Assembly: GCA_902756345.1 (NCBI GenBank) | Contig: CACVQR010000004.1 | Location: 365,417-429,416, forward strand | Reading direction: 5' to 3' | DNA length: 64,000 nucleotides | Source: Fibrobacter succinogenes | Lineage (GTDB): Bacteria; Fibrobacterota; Fibrobacteria; Fibrobacterales; Fibrobacteraceae | Part shown: positions 26,276 through 34,532 of the stretch, piece after piece | Position numbering within the stretch: position 1 is the stretch's first letter | Layout of the letters: each line of letters begins with the position of its first letter | Translations under genes and position numbers: made by a program | The notes under the pieces: model-generated | Database searches by the model: none | The model's input: only the letters and a program-made list of their open reading frames with translations | Told to the model about the DNA's origin: nothing

Positions 26276-26364
26276 AGGCGCCAAATTTAGTAAAAGTTAC
26301 GTAATTAGAGTAGTGTTGTAGGGTTAATTTTATATATCTTTATATTGTAAAAAAAGAGGTTTTT

Positions 26365-27252
26365 TTGAGCCAGTTAAAATTGAATGGAAAGACCGAGACG
26401 CTTTGCATTTTCGGTCATCCTGTTGGTCATAGCAAGTCGCCTTTGATGCACAATGCCCTTTTTGAAGCATTAGGCATCAATGCGGCCTATTTGCCCTACG
26501 CCCCGGAGCCCGAAAACCTGGCAGACGCCATCAAGGGTTTTAGGGCAATGAAGTTCCGCGGGGCAAATGTCACGATTCCCTACAAGACCCCCGTGATGGA
26601 CCTTGTGGACGAACTTTCGGACATTTCGAAGTTTACCGGCAGCGTCAATACGCTGTACTGGAAAGACGGTATTGTCGGGGGCACATTATGTGGCACCACG
26701 ACCGACCCCTACGGATGCATTCGCAACCTGCAGGAATCGGGTGTAGAACCTTCGAACAAGAAGGTCGCCCTGCTCGGAAACGGAGGAGCTGCCAAGGCAA
26801 TCGCCTACACGCTCGCCGAAATGCAGAACCAGCTCACCATCGTGTGCCGCAACCGCGAAAAAGGGACAGCGCTCGCCGACAGCCTGAACCAGTTCTTTAA
26901 CGGCAAGGCACCCCAGGTCCAAGTCGCCACGTTCGATGAATTTCCAGTCGTATCCAAGGATATCGAAATCATCATCAACGCAACCTCCGTGGGCATGACT
27001 CCAAACGAAGACCAGTCTCCCCTGACCGAAGAATCCTTGCACCAAGGCCAAGCCGTCATGGACATCGTGTACACGCCGCCCATGACCAAGCTTTTAAAGA
27101 CGGCCCAGGCAAAAGGCTGCAAGGTGGTGACCGGCGAAGGAATGTTGGTGCACCAGGGCATCGAAAGCTTTAGAAAATGGTTCCCCGAAGAAACTAAAAA
27201 CAAGACGAACGACGAACTCGCACAGATTATGCGTAAAGGAATGCAGGGCTAA
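26365..27252 (+). CDS. aroE: Shikimate dehydrogenase
   Basis: 295 aa, NADPH-dependent reduction of 3-dehydroshikimate. The shikimate site FGHPVGHSKSPLMHN (15-29), the catalytic Lys in NVTIPYKTPVMD (about 72), the nucleotide motif LLGNGGAAKAIAY (about 136) and NATSVGM (about 212) are all present. A TTG at 26365 is the likely start (AGAGG a few bases upstream); no suitable ATG lies before the active-site motif. One base separates its stop from the aroK-aroB fusion gene, so these form a shikimate-pathway operon. Confidence 0.95.
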   Translation: MSQLKLNGKTETLCIFGHPVGHSKSPLMHNALFEALGINAAYLPYAPEPENLADAIKGFRAMKFRGANVTIPYKTPVMDLVDELSDISKFTGSVNTLYWKDGIVGGTLCGTTTDPYGCIRNLQESGVEPSNKKVALLGNGGAAKAIAYTLAEMQNQLTIVCRNREKGTALADSLNQFFNGKAPQVQVATFDEFPVVSKDIEIIINATSVGMTPNEDQSPLTEESLHQGQAVMDIVYTPPMTKLLKTAQAKGCKVVTGEGMLVHQGIESFRKWFPEETKNKTNDELAQIMRKGMQG

Positions 27253-27253
27253 C

Positions 27254-28864
27254 ATGAACAAGCACATCTTTTTCACCGGATTCATGGCAAGTGGAAAATC
27301 CCGCACCGGACGCGCCCTGGCAGAACGGTTGAACCGACCCTACGTGGATACCGACGCCGTTATCGTCGAACGCGCGGGTAAAACCATCAGTGAAATCTTT
27401 GAACAGGACGGCGAAGCCAAGTTCCGCGAAATGGAACGCGATGTCGTCGCCGAATTTGCCAAAAAAGAAACCCCGCACATTATTTCTTTGGGCGGTGGCG
27501 CTCTCACGCAGCCGGACAACCTCAAAGTCATCCGCGAGAACGGCACCATCATTCGCCTGTGGGCAAAGCCCGAAGTGCTTTCGGAACGCATTGGCCGCAA
27601 GAACACGCGCCCGTTGCTTGCCAACTTGAGCGACGAAGAACGCCTCGAAAAAATCAAGGTGATGCTCAAGGAACGCGAAAAGAATTACGCCAACGCCGAC
27701 TTTAGCGTGGAAAGTTCCGACGAATACACCGAAGACCACGTGATTGAACGCATCCTGTACATCCTGAATTTCTGGAACAGCCATGCGCTGGACGTTTGCC
27801 CGAGCAGTGGCGGACGCTACCCCATTTTTATCGGCAAGAACATTATTCCCGAAACAGGCGTTTTGCTTGAAAGCCTCAAGCTCACGCCGAGCCACGAATT
27901 CCTGGTTTGCACCGACACGAACATTGCCAAAGTACAAAGCCAGATGATTGGCGAACTGAGAGGCCAGGCCGGACGCTGCCCGATTTTCAAGTTCCAGGCC
28001 GGCGAAAAGAACAAGACACTTCACAACCTGAACCAGCTGTTCAGCTTTATGCTCCACCGCGGCTACACCCGCAAGAGCTGCCTGTTGCAGTTTAGCGGCG
28101 GCGTGGTCGGCGATATGGCGGGCTTCGGTGCCGCCACCTACCAGCGCGGCATTCCGTTTATCCAGTTCCCGACAACGCTTCTTAGCATGGTGGACAGTTC
28201 CGTGGGCGGAAAAGTTGCCGTGAATCACCCCGAAGGCAAGAACATGATTGGCGCATTCTACCAGCCGAAAGCGGTGGTCTGCGACCTCGCGGTGCTCAGC
28301 ACCTTGCCCGAAACGGAATACCTGGCGGGTCTTGCCGAAATCGTGAAGTACGGCGTGATTTACGACGAAGAATTCTTCCGTTACATGGAACAGAATGTCG
28401 AAAAAATCAAGGCTCACGACCTCGACGTTTTGAAGCACCTGATTTACCGCAGCTGCGCCATCAAGGCCGAAGTCGTCGGCATCGACGAAAAGGAAGCGGG
28501 CCTGCGCGCTATTTTGAATTACGGGCATACCTTCGGGCATGCGATTGAAAACTTGACGCACTACAGCATGTTCACCCACGGTATCGCCGTGTCGCTTGGC
28601 ATGCGCGTGGCCGCCCGCGCGGCAGTTCTCCTCGGCAAAATCAGCGCCGAAGAAGAAGCTCGTCAGAACAAACTTTTGGACGACCTCGGATTCCCGAAGA
28701 AATACGACATCGATACGGAAGCCGCATGGGACGCCATGGCTGTTGACAAGAAGGCAGAAAAGGGCAAACGTGTTTACATCCTTCCCACGAAGATTGGAGC
28801 CGTGGAAAAGGTCGTGAACATCGATAAAGATATCATTACTCAAAGCTGGGGAGCGATTAAGTGA
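27254..28864 (+). CDS. aroKB: Fused shikimate kinase and 3-dehydroquinate synthase
   Basis: 536 aa carrying two enzymes of the same pathway. Residues 1 to ~170: shikimate kinase with P-loop GFMASGKSRTGR, DTDAVI, ISLGGGAL and the lid GRKNTRPLL. Residues ~180-536: 3-dehydroquinate synthase with SGGVVGDMAGFGAATYQRG, TTLLSMVDSSVGGKVAVNH, LAGLAEIVKYGVI, and metal-binding NYGHTFGHAIE. Both sets of key residues are intact, so both activities are expected. They are not consecutive steps: DHQ synthase acts early, kinase after AroE. A kinase-synthase fusion is known in some bacteria (e.g. Thermotoga). Start ATG 27254, one base after aroE. Confidence 0.95.
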   Translation: MNKHIFFTGFMASGKSRTGRALAERLNRPYVDTDAVIVERAGKTISEIFEQDGEAKFREMERDVVAEFAKKETPHIISLGGGALTQPDNLKVIRENGTIIRLWAKPEVLSERIGRKNTRPLLANLSDEERLEKIKVMLKEREKNYANADFSVESSDEYTEDHVIERILYILNFWNSHALDVCPSSGGRYPIFIGKNIIPETGVLLESLKLTPSHEFLVCTDTNIAKVQSQMIGELRGQAGRCPIFKFQAGEKNKTLHNLNQLFSFMLHRGYTRKSCLLQFSGGVVGDMAGFGAATYQRGIPFIQFPTTLLSMVDSSVGGKVAVNHPEGKNMIGAFYQPKAVVCDLAVLSTLPETEYLAGLAEIVKYGVIYDEEFFRYMEQNVEKIKAHDLDVLKHLIYRSCAIKAEVVGIDEKEAGLRAILNYGHTFGHAIENLTHYSMFTHGIAVSLGMRVAARAAVLLGKISAEEEARQNKLLDDLGFPKKYDIDTEAAWDAMAVDKKAEKGKRVYILPTKIGAVEKVVNIDKDIITQSWGAIK

Positions 28865-28890
28865 ATTCGGAATTAGGAATTAGGATTTCA
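28862..28890. repeat. Seven-base-period repeat (GGAATTA type)
   Basis: GAATTCGGAATTAGGAATTAGG begins at the aroKB stop; an opposing AATTCTGATTC / TTTCTAATTGCC arm follows up to 28929. Confidence 0.6.
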
Positions 28891-28955
28891 GAATGATTTT
28901 GCAATTCTGATTCTTTATTTCTAATTGCCAACAACTATGGACTAAGGACGAATAT

Positions 28956-29939
28956 ATGAGTATTCTTGTAACCGGTGGAACAGGTGCCCTGGGCTACCAC
29001 ATTCTGTCGAGCCTCGTGGGAACGACGCACGATCTGTACAGCTTTAGCGACGAACAGCCGCAGCCCTGGCAGAAGGTCGATGGCGTCGAATACCTGAACG
29101 GCGACTTGCTGAACTTCAAGCACATGCAGGACGTGATTCAGTTCGTGCAGCCCACGCACATTTACCACCTGGCGAGTCAATCGTCGGTGGGGCTCAGCTA
29201 CAAGAAACCATACGAAACGCTGAACATCAACTTGCTCGGCACGCAGAACTTGCTCGAAGCCGTGCGCCAGAATTGCCCGAAGGCAAAGGTGATGCTTTTA
29301 AGTTCCAGCGAAATTTATGGTCGCACCGATCATCAGCTTACCTACTTGCACAAAGAATCGGACGCCCCGAATCCGCTTACGCCTTATGCAACCTCCAAAG
29401 CTTGCATGGAACTCTTGGGAAACCAGTTCAAGAACGCCTACGGATTGCACGTGGTTTTTGCGCGCCCCTTCCACTTTACGGGCCCGCACCACAGCCGCCG
29501 TTTCGTAATTCCCTCGATTACCTACCAGCTTGTCAAAATCAAGTATTACGGTGCAGAGCCGACCATTTATTCGGGCAGTCTCGACATTAGCCGCGACGTG
29601 ATTGACGTGCGCGATGTGGCACGCGGCATGATTCAACTTTTGAACCAGTCCGAACCGGGCGAAGCTTACAATCTTTGCTGCGGAAAATCCTACACGTTCC
29701 GCGAACTCACCGAAATGCTGGTGGATATTTCTGGCGTGAGCGTGGACTTCCGTTTCGATCCGGGTTACGAACGCAGTAACGACATTCCGCTCCTTATCGG
29801 AAACCCTGAAAAAGCCATGAGCAAGGGCTGGAAACCAATGATTAGCATCGAAGACTGCCTTACCGACTTGTTCAACGAAATGGTATTACGCCGCCGTACA
29901 GAGCTCAAACTCGGCATGGGACAGGATTTGAGACTCTAA
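28956..29939 (+). CDS. NAD(P)-dependent sugar-nucleotide reductase/epimerase, GDP-4-keto-6-deoxymannose reductase-like
   Basis: 327 aa extended short-chain dehydrogenase. Rossmann motif TGGTGALGYH (6-15), active-site Ser-Tyr-Lys as SSSEIYG and YATSK (Tyr and Lys about 147 and 151), HLASQSSVGLSYKKPYETLNIN, and the C-terminal SLDISRDVIDVRDVARGM and RSNDIPLLIGNPEKA typical of GDP-mannose-derived enzymes of the RMD group. The product would be a deoxy-sugar nucleotide for surface glycans. Specificity is inferred from motifs only; GDP-mannose dehydratase is the nearest alternative. Not tightly coupled to neighbours. Confidence 0.7.
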   Translation: MSILVTGGTGALGYHILSSLVGTTHDLYSFSDEQPQPWQKVDGVEYLNGDLLNFKHMQDVIQFVQPTHIYHLASQSSVGLSYKKPYETLNINLLGTQNLLEAVRQNCPKAKVMLLSSSEIYGRTDHQLTYLHKESDAPNPLTPYATSKACMELLGNQFKNAYGLHVVFARPFHFTGPHHSRRFVIPSITYQLVKIKYYGAEPTIYSGSLDISRDVIDVRDVARGMIQLLNQSEPGEAYNLCCGKSYTFRELTEMLVDISGVSVDFRFDPGYERSNDIPLLIGNPEKAMSKGWKPMISIEDCLTDLFNEMVLRRRTELKLGMGQDLRL

Positions 29940-29969
29940 TTCGGATTTCGGAATTCTGAGTTCGGAATA
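29940..29969. repeat. Seven-base-period repeat (ATTCGGA type)
   Basis: ATTCGGA, TTTCGGA, ATTCTGA and GTTCGGA start at the stop codon of the preceding gene. Confidence 0.7.
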
Positions 29970-29988
29970 GAATATGAAAAAATGAATT

Positions 29989-30021
29989 GTCATTGCGAGG
30001 AACGAACGTGACAAAGCAATC
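29989..30021 (+). repeat. Dispersed element family B
   Basis: GTCATTGCGAGGAACGAACG followed by TGACAAAGCAATC. Contains both a GAGGA ribosome site and the GTG start of the next gene. Confidence 0.75.
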
Positions 30022-31051
30022 TATACTGATAGCGATTATGGCAACACTCTGTACATCGTTTGCGTTTGCAGGCGATGTGGTAGCGCCGCAGGGTTCCGTG
30101 CGTAGCGTGTCAGTCGACGACTTCATGCCGCACCAAAATAACGCTAAAGAATTCAACGAAACATGGAGCTATCAGTTCGTTTTCGATAACGGCACTCGCG
30201 CCTTCATCAACTATTCCACACTCCATATTCCGGGCTCCGGCAAGAAAGTCGCTTGCGACATGAGCTTCTGGAATTTCAAGAGCAAAACGTATACCGTAGG
30301 CCGCCAGTATCCGCCCGAACGCCTTAAAGCCGACAAGGCTTCTGCCACAATCGACATCAAGGGCGAATACAAAATGGAGCACAAGCCGGGCAAAGATCAC
30401 CGCGTGTACTTTACCGCCGACAAGGGTGGCAAATTCCTGCTTGACGTGACCTTTGAATCAGCCGAAGTCGGGAAAGTCCCCGGCAACGGCGTGTGGAAAA
30501 TCGGCAAGGAAAGTTTCGGACAATACGTGCACATTCCTTACGGCCGCGTTAAAGGCAAAATCGCCTACAATGAAGACACGATTGCCGTGAAGGGATACGC
30601 CTACATGGACCAAACCTGGCAAACCGTGCAGGCAACTGACCTGGCCGTACGCTCCATCAACTTTAGCACAAGCGCACGCTCCCCGCTATTTGCCGGACGC
30701 GTTTCGCTCACCGAAAATGGCGAGCCCTTCGGATACGCTCTCTACAAAGACGAATCCGGAATCAAAGTCGCGCACCCCAAGACAATCAAGGACGGCAGCG
30801 ACAACTATAGCGGCAAGAAATTTGCCAAGAGCGACTTGACCTTCGAATGGCAAGACGCAAGCGTTCCCGCACTCAAGTTCAGCGTGGCAAAGACGCTCCA
30901 GAAGGCAAGCCTTTTGGACAAAGTAGACGGCTGGTTCGCCAAGAAGGCCTTCAAGATTGCCGCCGGCGGCGAAGTTCTATTTTACAGGGGTAGGAGCGAC
31001 GCAAACCACGGAAAAAAGATTGACTGGTGTATTACCGGAGTTAAAGACTAA
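30008..31051 (+). CDS. Secreted lipocalin-like protein (possible CrtC/AttH-type fold)
   Basis: 347 aa if started at GTG 30008, giving a clean signal peptide (MTKQSILIAIMATLCTSFAFAG) with GAGGA eight bases upstream; an upstream TTG at 29987 is less likely. The mature part is beta-rich with two similar halves, e.g. WSYQFVFDNGTRAFINYSTL and KGYAYMDQTWQTVQATDLAV, reminiscent of the double-lipocalin CrtC/AttH/Svf1 fold; this is a tentative fold-level call without catalytic evidence. Stop overlaps the hisA ATG (TAATG). The start codon and ribosome site lie within a dispersed family B element. Confidence 0.5.
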   Translation: MTKQSILIAIMATLCTSFAFAGDVVAPQGSVRSVSVDDFMPHQNNAKEFNETWSYQFVFDNGTRAFINYSTLHIPGSGKKVACDMSFWNFKSKTYTVGRQYPPERLKADKASATIDIKGEYKMEHKPGKDHRVYFTADKGGKFLLDVTFESAEVGKVPGNGVWKIGKESFGQYVHIPYGRVKGKIAYNEDTIAVKGYAYMDQTWQTVQATDLAVRSINFSTSARSPLFAGRVSLTENGEPFGYALYKDESGIKVAHPKTIKDGSDNYSGKKFAKSDLTFEWQDASVPALKFSVAKTLQKASLLDKVDGWFAKKAFKIAAGGEVLFYRGRSDANHGKKIDWCITGVKD

Positions 31052-31872
31052 TGACTAAGTTTCGCCCATGCATTGACCTGCACGACGGACGTGTAAAGCA
31101 GATTGTAGGCAGCTCGCTGAATGACAGCGGCACGGGTCTCAAGACGAATTTTGAAACGGACCGCTCCCCCGCCTGGTTCGCTGAACTCTACAAGAAAGAT
31201 GGCATTAAGGGCGGCCATGTAATTATGCTCGGCAAGGGCAACGCAGACGCCGCAAAAACAGCACTCGCCGCCTACCCCGGCGGACTGCAAGTCGGCGGCG
31301 GCATCACCGCCGAGAATGCGAAGGAATACCTGGACGCAGGCGCTAGCCACGTGATCGTGACGAGCTGGATTTTCCCGGAAGGCAAGCTGGACCGCGAACG
31401 TTTGGAATTGCTCTCTAAAACGGTCGGCAAGGAACACCTGGTGCTCGATTTAAGCTGCAAACGTGTGAGTTCCGCGAAGAAAAAGCAATTTGTCCCCGAC
31501 GACGAAATCGACGATCCGGACGAAGCACACCCCCGCTGGAAAATCGCCACAAACCGTTGGCAAACTTTAATTGACATCGAAATCAACGAGGAAACGCTCG
31601 AAGACCTTTCGCGTTACTGCGACGAATTCCTGATTCACGCCGCCGATGTCGAAGGAAAGCAGCAGGGCATGGATGACGAACTGATTATGTTCCTCGCCGA
31701 GCACAGTCCCATTCCTTGCACCTACGCCGGCGGCGCCAAGTCGCTTGAAGACTTAAAGCACTGCAAACAAATTTCTAACGGAACGATTGATCTCACCATC
31801 GGATCGGCCTTGGACCTGTTCGGTGGCAAAGGAGTGAAATATGCCGACTGCGTCAAATTCAACAAAGCTTAA
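31051..31872 (+). CDS. hisA: Eukaryotic-type ProFAR isomerase (histidine biosynthesis)
   Basis: 273 aa TIM barrel that isomerises N'-formimino-ProFAR to PRFAR, the fourth step of histidine synthesis. The sequence follows the eukaryotic/HIS6 branch (TIGR02129 type), not the usual bacterial HisA: CIDLHDGRVKQIVG, KGGHVIMLGKGN, GGLQVGGGITAENA, VIVTSWIFPEGKLD, LVLDLSCKR, NRWQTLIDIEI, FLIHAADVEGKQQG and TYAGGAKSLEDL. No other his gene is in the window. Its start overlaps the previous stop by one base, and the GT4 gene begins within its last 32 bases, so it sits in a mixed operon. Confidence 0.92.
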   Translation: MTKFRPCIDLHDGRVKQIVGSSLNDSGTGLKTNFETDRSPAWFAELYKKDGIKGGHVIMLGKGNADAAKTALAAYPGGLQVGGGITAENAKEYLDAGASHVIVTSWIFPEGKLDRERLELLSKTVGKEHLVLDLSCKRVSSAKKKQFVPDDEIDDPDEAHPRWKIATNRWQTLIDIEINEETLEDLSRYCDEFLIHAADVEGKQQGMDDELIMFLAEHSPIPCTYAGGAKSLEDLKHCKQISNGTIDLTIGSALDLFGGKGVKYADCVKFNKA

Positions 31873-33286
31873 AGCCTCCGACGTTTTAGATACGCGTCCG
31901 GCTATCTTTGGACGCACCGTCACGAGCACTTTCAGAAAGATGTTCGGTTTCAAGCACCAGCCCCCCGGAAACTTGCGCACCGGCATGATTCCGCCGATCG
32001 TATTCGGGTCGCTGTTTCTTAATTTACCTAAACTCTTGAAGTTGCGATTCTATTTGAAAAAAGAACGCAAGCAACACCCTGCCGATGATGTGCGCATTCT
32101 TTTTTATTCCGACAACCTAGACGAAACCAACGGAATTGCAAACAACTTAAGAAACGTGATTCCCTACATGCGCGCCCACGGCATGCACGCTTTCCTCGCC
32201 GGAAACGCCTTCAACACGCGCCCCTGCGGTGTCGTCGAAAACGGCTACTGTATTTTACTCCCGCGCCTATTCAGCATGGAGCAGCTCGGATATGCGAACA
32301 GCGAACTGGCCATTCCGCGCGTGGGTCCGGTACTTAGGCTGCTCAAGCGCTACCCCGTCGACTTGATTGAATTTGAAACGCCGAGTCCGGGAGCCTGGCT
32401 CGTCTGCTTTTGCGCCAAAGTTGCCGGCATCAAAGTCTTTAGCCATTACCGCACCGACGTGCCGACTTACACCCGCACGCTCGTAAAAGCAAAATGGATG
32501 TTCCACTTTGTGCTCTGGCTCATGAAGATTTTCTACGGCATGACCAAGCCCGTGGTAAGCCCGTGCAAGGACTACGCCAAGATTCTCACGACGCAGTTGA
32601 AGGTACCCGAAAACAAGGTGCAGATTTTGCCCCGCGGACTCCCGCTCGAAAAGTTCTCGCCGGCCATGCGCGGCAAGGGCGTCTGGGAAAAGTACAACGG
32701 TGCAACCGAAACCGTCCAGAGCGAAAACCGCAAGGTGCGATTCTCGTTCATCGGGCGCATTTCTAAAGAAAAGAACTTGGAATTCTTGAACGGAGTCTGG
32801 AAAAAATTTGCAGCCAAGCACAATGACGTAGAGCTCATGTACGTAGGCTACGGCTGGTACCTCGAAGAAATCAAGAAGTTATTTGAAGGCGACAACAGCG
32901 TGCACTTTGCAGGCGAACAGGGCGGAGAAACACTCGCAAGCCTTTACGCCGATTCCGACTTCTTCTTGTTCCCGAGCGTTACTGACACATTCGGAAACGT
33001 GGTCGTCGAAGCCATGTCTACAGGCACGCCCGCGATCGTGAGCAATTACGGCGGCCCGCACGACATCGTGATGGATGAAGCCGCAGGCCGAATCTTGCCG
33101 ATTGACGAAGACGCCTGGCTGAATGCTTTGGAAGAATGCCGCAAGTTGTACCTCGAGCAGCCCGAAGTCTATGCCAAGATGCGCGAGGTCGCCCACGAAC
33201 GCAGCCTCAAGTACACCATGGAATCTTCGACCAAGGCCCAGTTCGAATTCTTCAGGAAGCTCAAACGCGAAGCATACGGAATATGA
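31841..33286 (+). CDS. Family 4 glycosyltransferase (GT-B, MgtA/PimB-like)
   Basis: 481 aa; starts at ATG 31841 inside the hisA end, with AAAGGAG seven bases upstream. A ~90-residue N-terminal extension with a hydrophobic or amphipathic stretch (IVFGSLFLNLPKLLKLRFYL) precedes the GT-B fold: first domain DNLDETNGIANNLRNVIPYM and IEFETPSPGAWLVC, second domain ILPRGLPLEKFSP, FIGRISKEKNLEFL, and the donor-site ETLASLYADSDFFLFPSVTDTFGNVVVEAM, the E(x7)E region of GT4. Retaining transferases of this type often make glycolipids; acceptor unknown. A membrane-surface role is likely (inference). Confidence 0.85.
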   Translation: MPTASNSTKLKASDVLDTRPAIFGRTVTSTFRKMFGFKHQPPGNLRTGMIPPIVFGSLFLNLPKLLKLRFYLKKERKQHPADDVRILFYSDNLDETNGIANNLRNVIPYMRAHGMHAFLAGNAFNTRPCGVVENGYCILLPRLFSMEQLGYANSELAIPRVGPVLRLLKRYPVDLIEFETPSPGAWLVCFCAKVAGIKVFSHYRTDVPTYTRTLVKAKWMFHFVLWLMKIFYGMTKPVVSPCKDYAKILTTQLKVPENKVQILPRGLPLEKFSPAMRGKGVWEKYNGATETVQSENRKVRFSFIGRISKEKNLEFLNGVWKKFAAKHNDVELMYVGYGWYLEEIKKLFEGDNSVHFAGEQGGETLASLYADSDFFLFPSVTDTFGNVVVEAMSTGTPAIVSNYGGPHDIVMDEAAGRILPIDEDAWLNALEECRKLYLEQPEVYAKMREVAHERSLKYTMESSTKAQFEFFRKLKREAYGI

Positions 33287-33318
33287 GCAATGAGCTCGGT
33301 GCTACGCACCTCTGAGGT

Positions 33319-34455
33319 ATGAGCATCGCTATTAAAAACATGGATAAGCAATCCTTAAAAGAACTCCGCAATTGGTTTCGTAAGAATGCGGCTGAGTTAC
33401 CGTGGCGCTTGAGCGATTTAGACGCCCCCCGCGACCCGTATGCGGTGTGGATTAGCGAGACCATGCTACAGCAGACGCAAGTGTCAACCGTCCGCGAATA
33501 TTTCGTGAGGTGGATGAAGCGCTTTCCCGATATAAAAACGCTCGCCGCCGCATCCGAAGAAGAAGTATTCATGTACTGGCAAGGTTTAGGCTATTACAGC
33601 CGCGCAAGAAATATTCTAAAGACAGCTCAAATAATCTGCGCCATGGATTGCCACGCCTCCGTACCGGAGGCTCGCAATGACGTCCGTAAGGCAACCATGC
33701 CTACGACCCGCAAGGAACTGGAGGCTTTGCCCGGCATCGGTGCTTACACCGCAGGCGCAATTCTAAGTCTCGCCTACCACGAGCGCGAAGCGATTCTCGA
33801 CGGCAACCTGGTGCGCATTTTTTCGCGACTTTACGCCCTCGATTTTTTACCGACGGAATCTAAAGAATCGTCCGAAGCCTATTGGAATTACGCCCGCGAA
33901 GTCGCGGATTCGCCCAAGGCTTACATGCATAACGAAGCTTTGATGGAACTTGGCCGCACCGTCTGCAAAATCAAGAACCCCGATTGTGCGAACTGCCCGC
34001 TACAGGAATCTTGCCGTGCCGCCAAAGAAAATCGCACCGCCGACTTTCCTCCCGCCAAAAAACACATTCAAAAAGACTGGCACGGCACCGTACTCGTCAT
34101 CGAAAGTGCCGACCACAAAATTCTAGCCATTCACGGCGGGCAAAAATTTTTCAAGAACCAGTTCACGTTGCCGCATTTTGAATCGCCGCGCAACGCCACC
34201 TCGGGCCTCCCCGCCCAAGCCGAAGACTACATCAACGCCGACAATGTCTGCGCAGTCAAGAACATCGGCAAATTCAAGCACAACATCACCGTGCATAAAA
34301 TCGAATGCGATGTCCTGCACATAAAGCTCCGCGAAAAGGCTCCCATGCGCAAAGCATCTGCAAATACGACACACGAAATTCAGTGGATCAAGCGTGAAAC
34401 AGCCCAGGATTTTTTTGCGAACAGTTTCTGCCTAAAAGCATTGGCGAAACTTTAG
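33319..34455 (+). CDS. mutY: A/G-specific adenine glycosylase
   Basis: 378 aa. Removes adenine mispaired with 8-oxoguanine. Helix-hairpin-helix LPGIGAYTAGAI followed by the catalytic Asp in ILDGNLVRIFSR; N-terminal SETMLQQTQVSTV; 4Fe-4S Cys as CX6CX2CX5C (CKIKNPDCANCPLQESC); C-terminal NUDIX-like MutT domain (from ~250) for 8-oxoG recognition. ATG 33319 or 33340 could start it; the latter is closer to the usual N terminus. Unusual: between ARN and LPGIG there are 38 residues against 25 in E. coli MutY; the extra residues, including CHASVPEARND, are encoded by a dispersed family B element. Confidence 0.93.
   Translation: MSIAIKNMDKQSLKELRNWFRKNAAELPWRLSDLDAPRDPYAVWISETMLQQTQVSTVREYFVRWMKRFPDIKTLAAASEEEVFMYWQGLGYYSRARNILKTAQIICAMDCHASVPEARNDVRKATMPTTRKELEALPGIGAYTAGAILSLAYHEREAILDGNLVRIFSRLYALDFLPTESKESSEAYWNYAREVADSPKAYMHNEALMELGRTVCKIKNPDCANCPLQESCRAAKENRTADFPPAKKHIQKDWHGTVLVIESADHKILAIHGGQKFFKNQFTLPHFESPRNATSGLPAQAEDYINADNVCAVKNIGKFKHNITVHKIECDVLHIKLREKAPMRKASANTTHEIQWIKRETAQDFFANSFCLKALAKL
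33646..33681 (-). repeat. Dispersed element family B, in frame inside mutY
   Basis: GATTGCCACGCCTCC..GGAGGCTCGCAATGAC, the reverse orientation of the 29989/45786 element. 36 bases, a multiple of three, matching a 13-residue excess over E. coli MutY at this place. Confidence 0.85.
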
Positions 34456-34458
34456 GCA

Positions 34459-34520
34459 AATGTGAAATGAGTAATGTGAAATGAATAATTCCTCATTACA
34501 CATCTCACATTTCACATCTT
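34459..34520. repeat. Seven-base-period fold-back element between convergent genes
   Basis: ATGTGAAATGAGTAATGTGA on the left and TCACATTTCACAT on the right form an imperfect 25-bp inverted repeat (21 of 25 matches by eye) between mutY and the convergent barrel gene. May act as terminator. Confidence 0.7.
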
Positions 34521-34532
34521 TAATTACTTCTT

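Noticed and set aside
27227..28843. Open frame of 538 codons opposite aroKB
   Set aside because: Shadow of the kinase-synthase fusion; no recognisable protein features.
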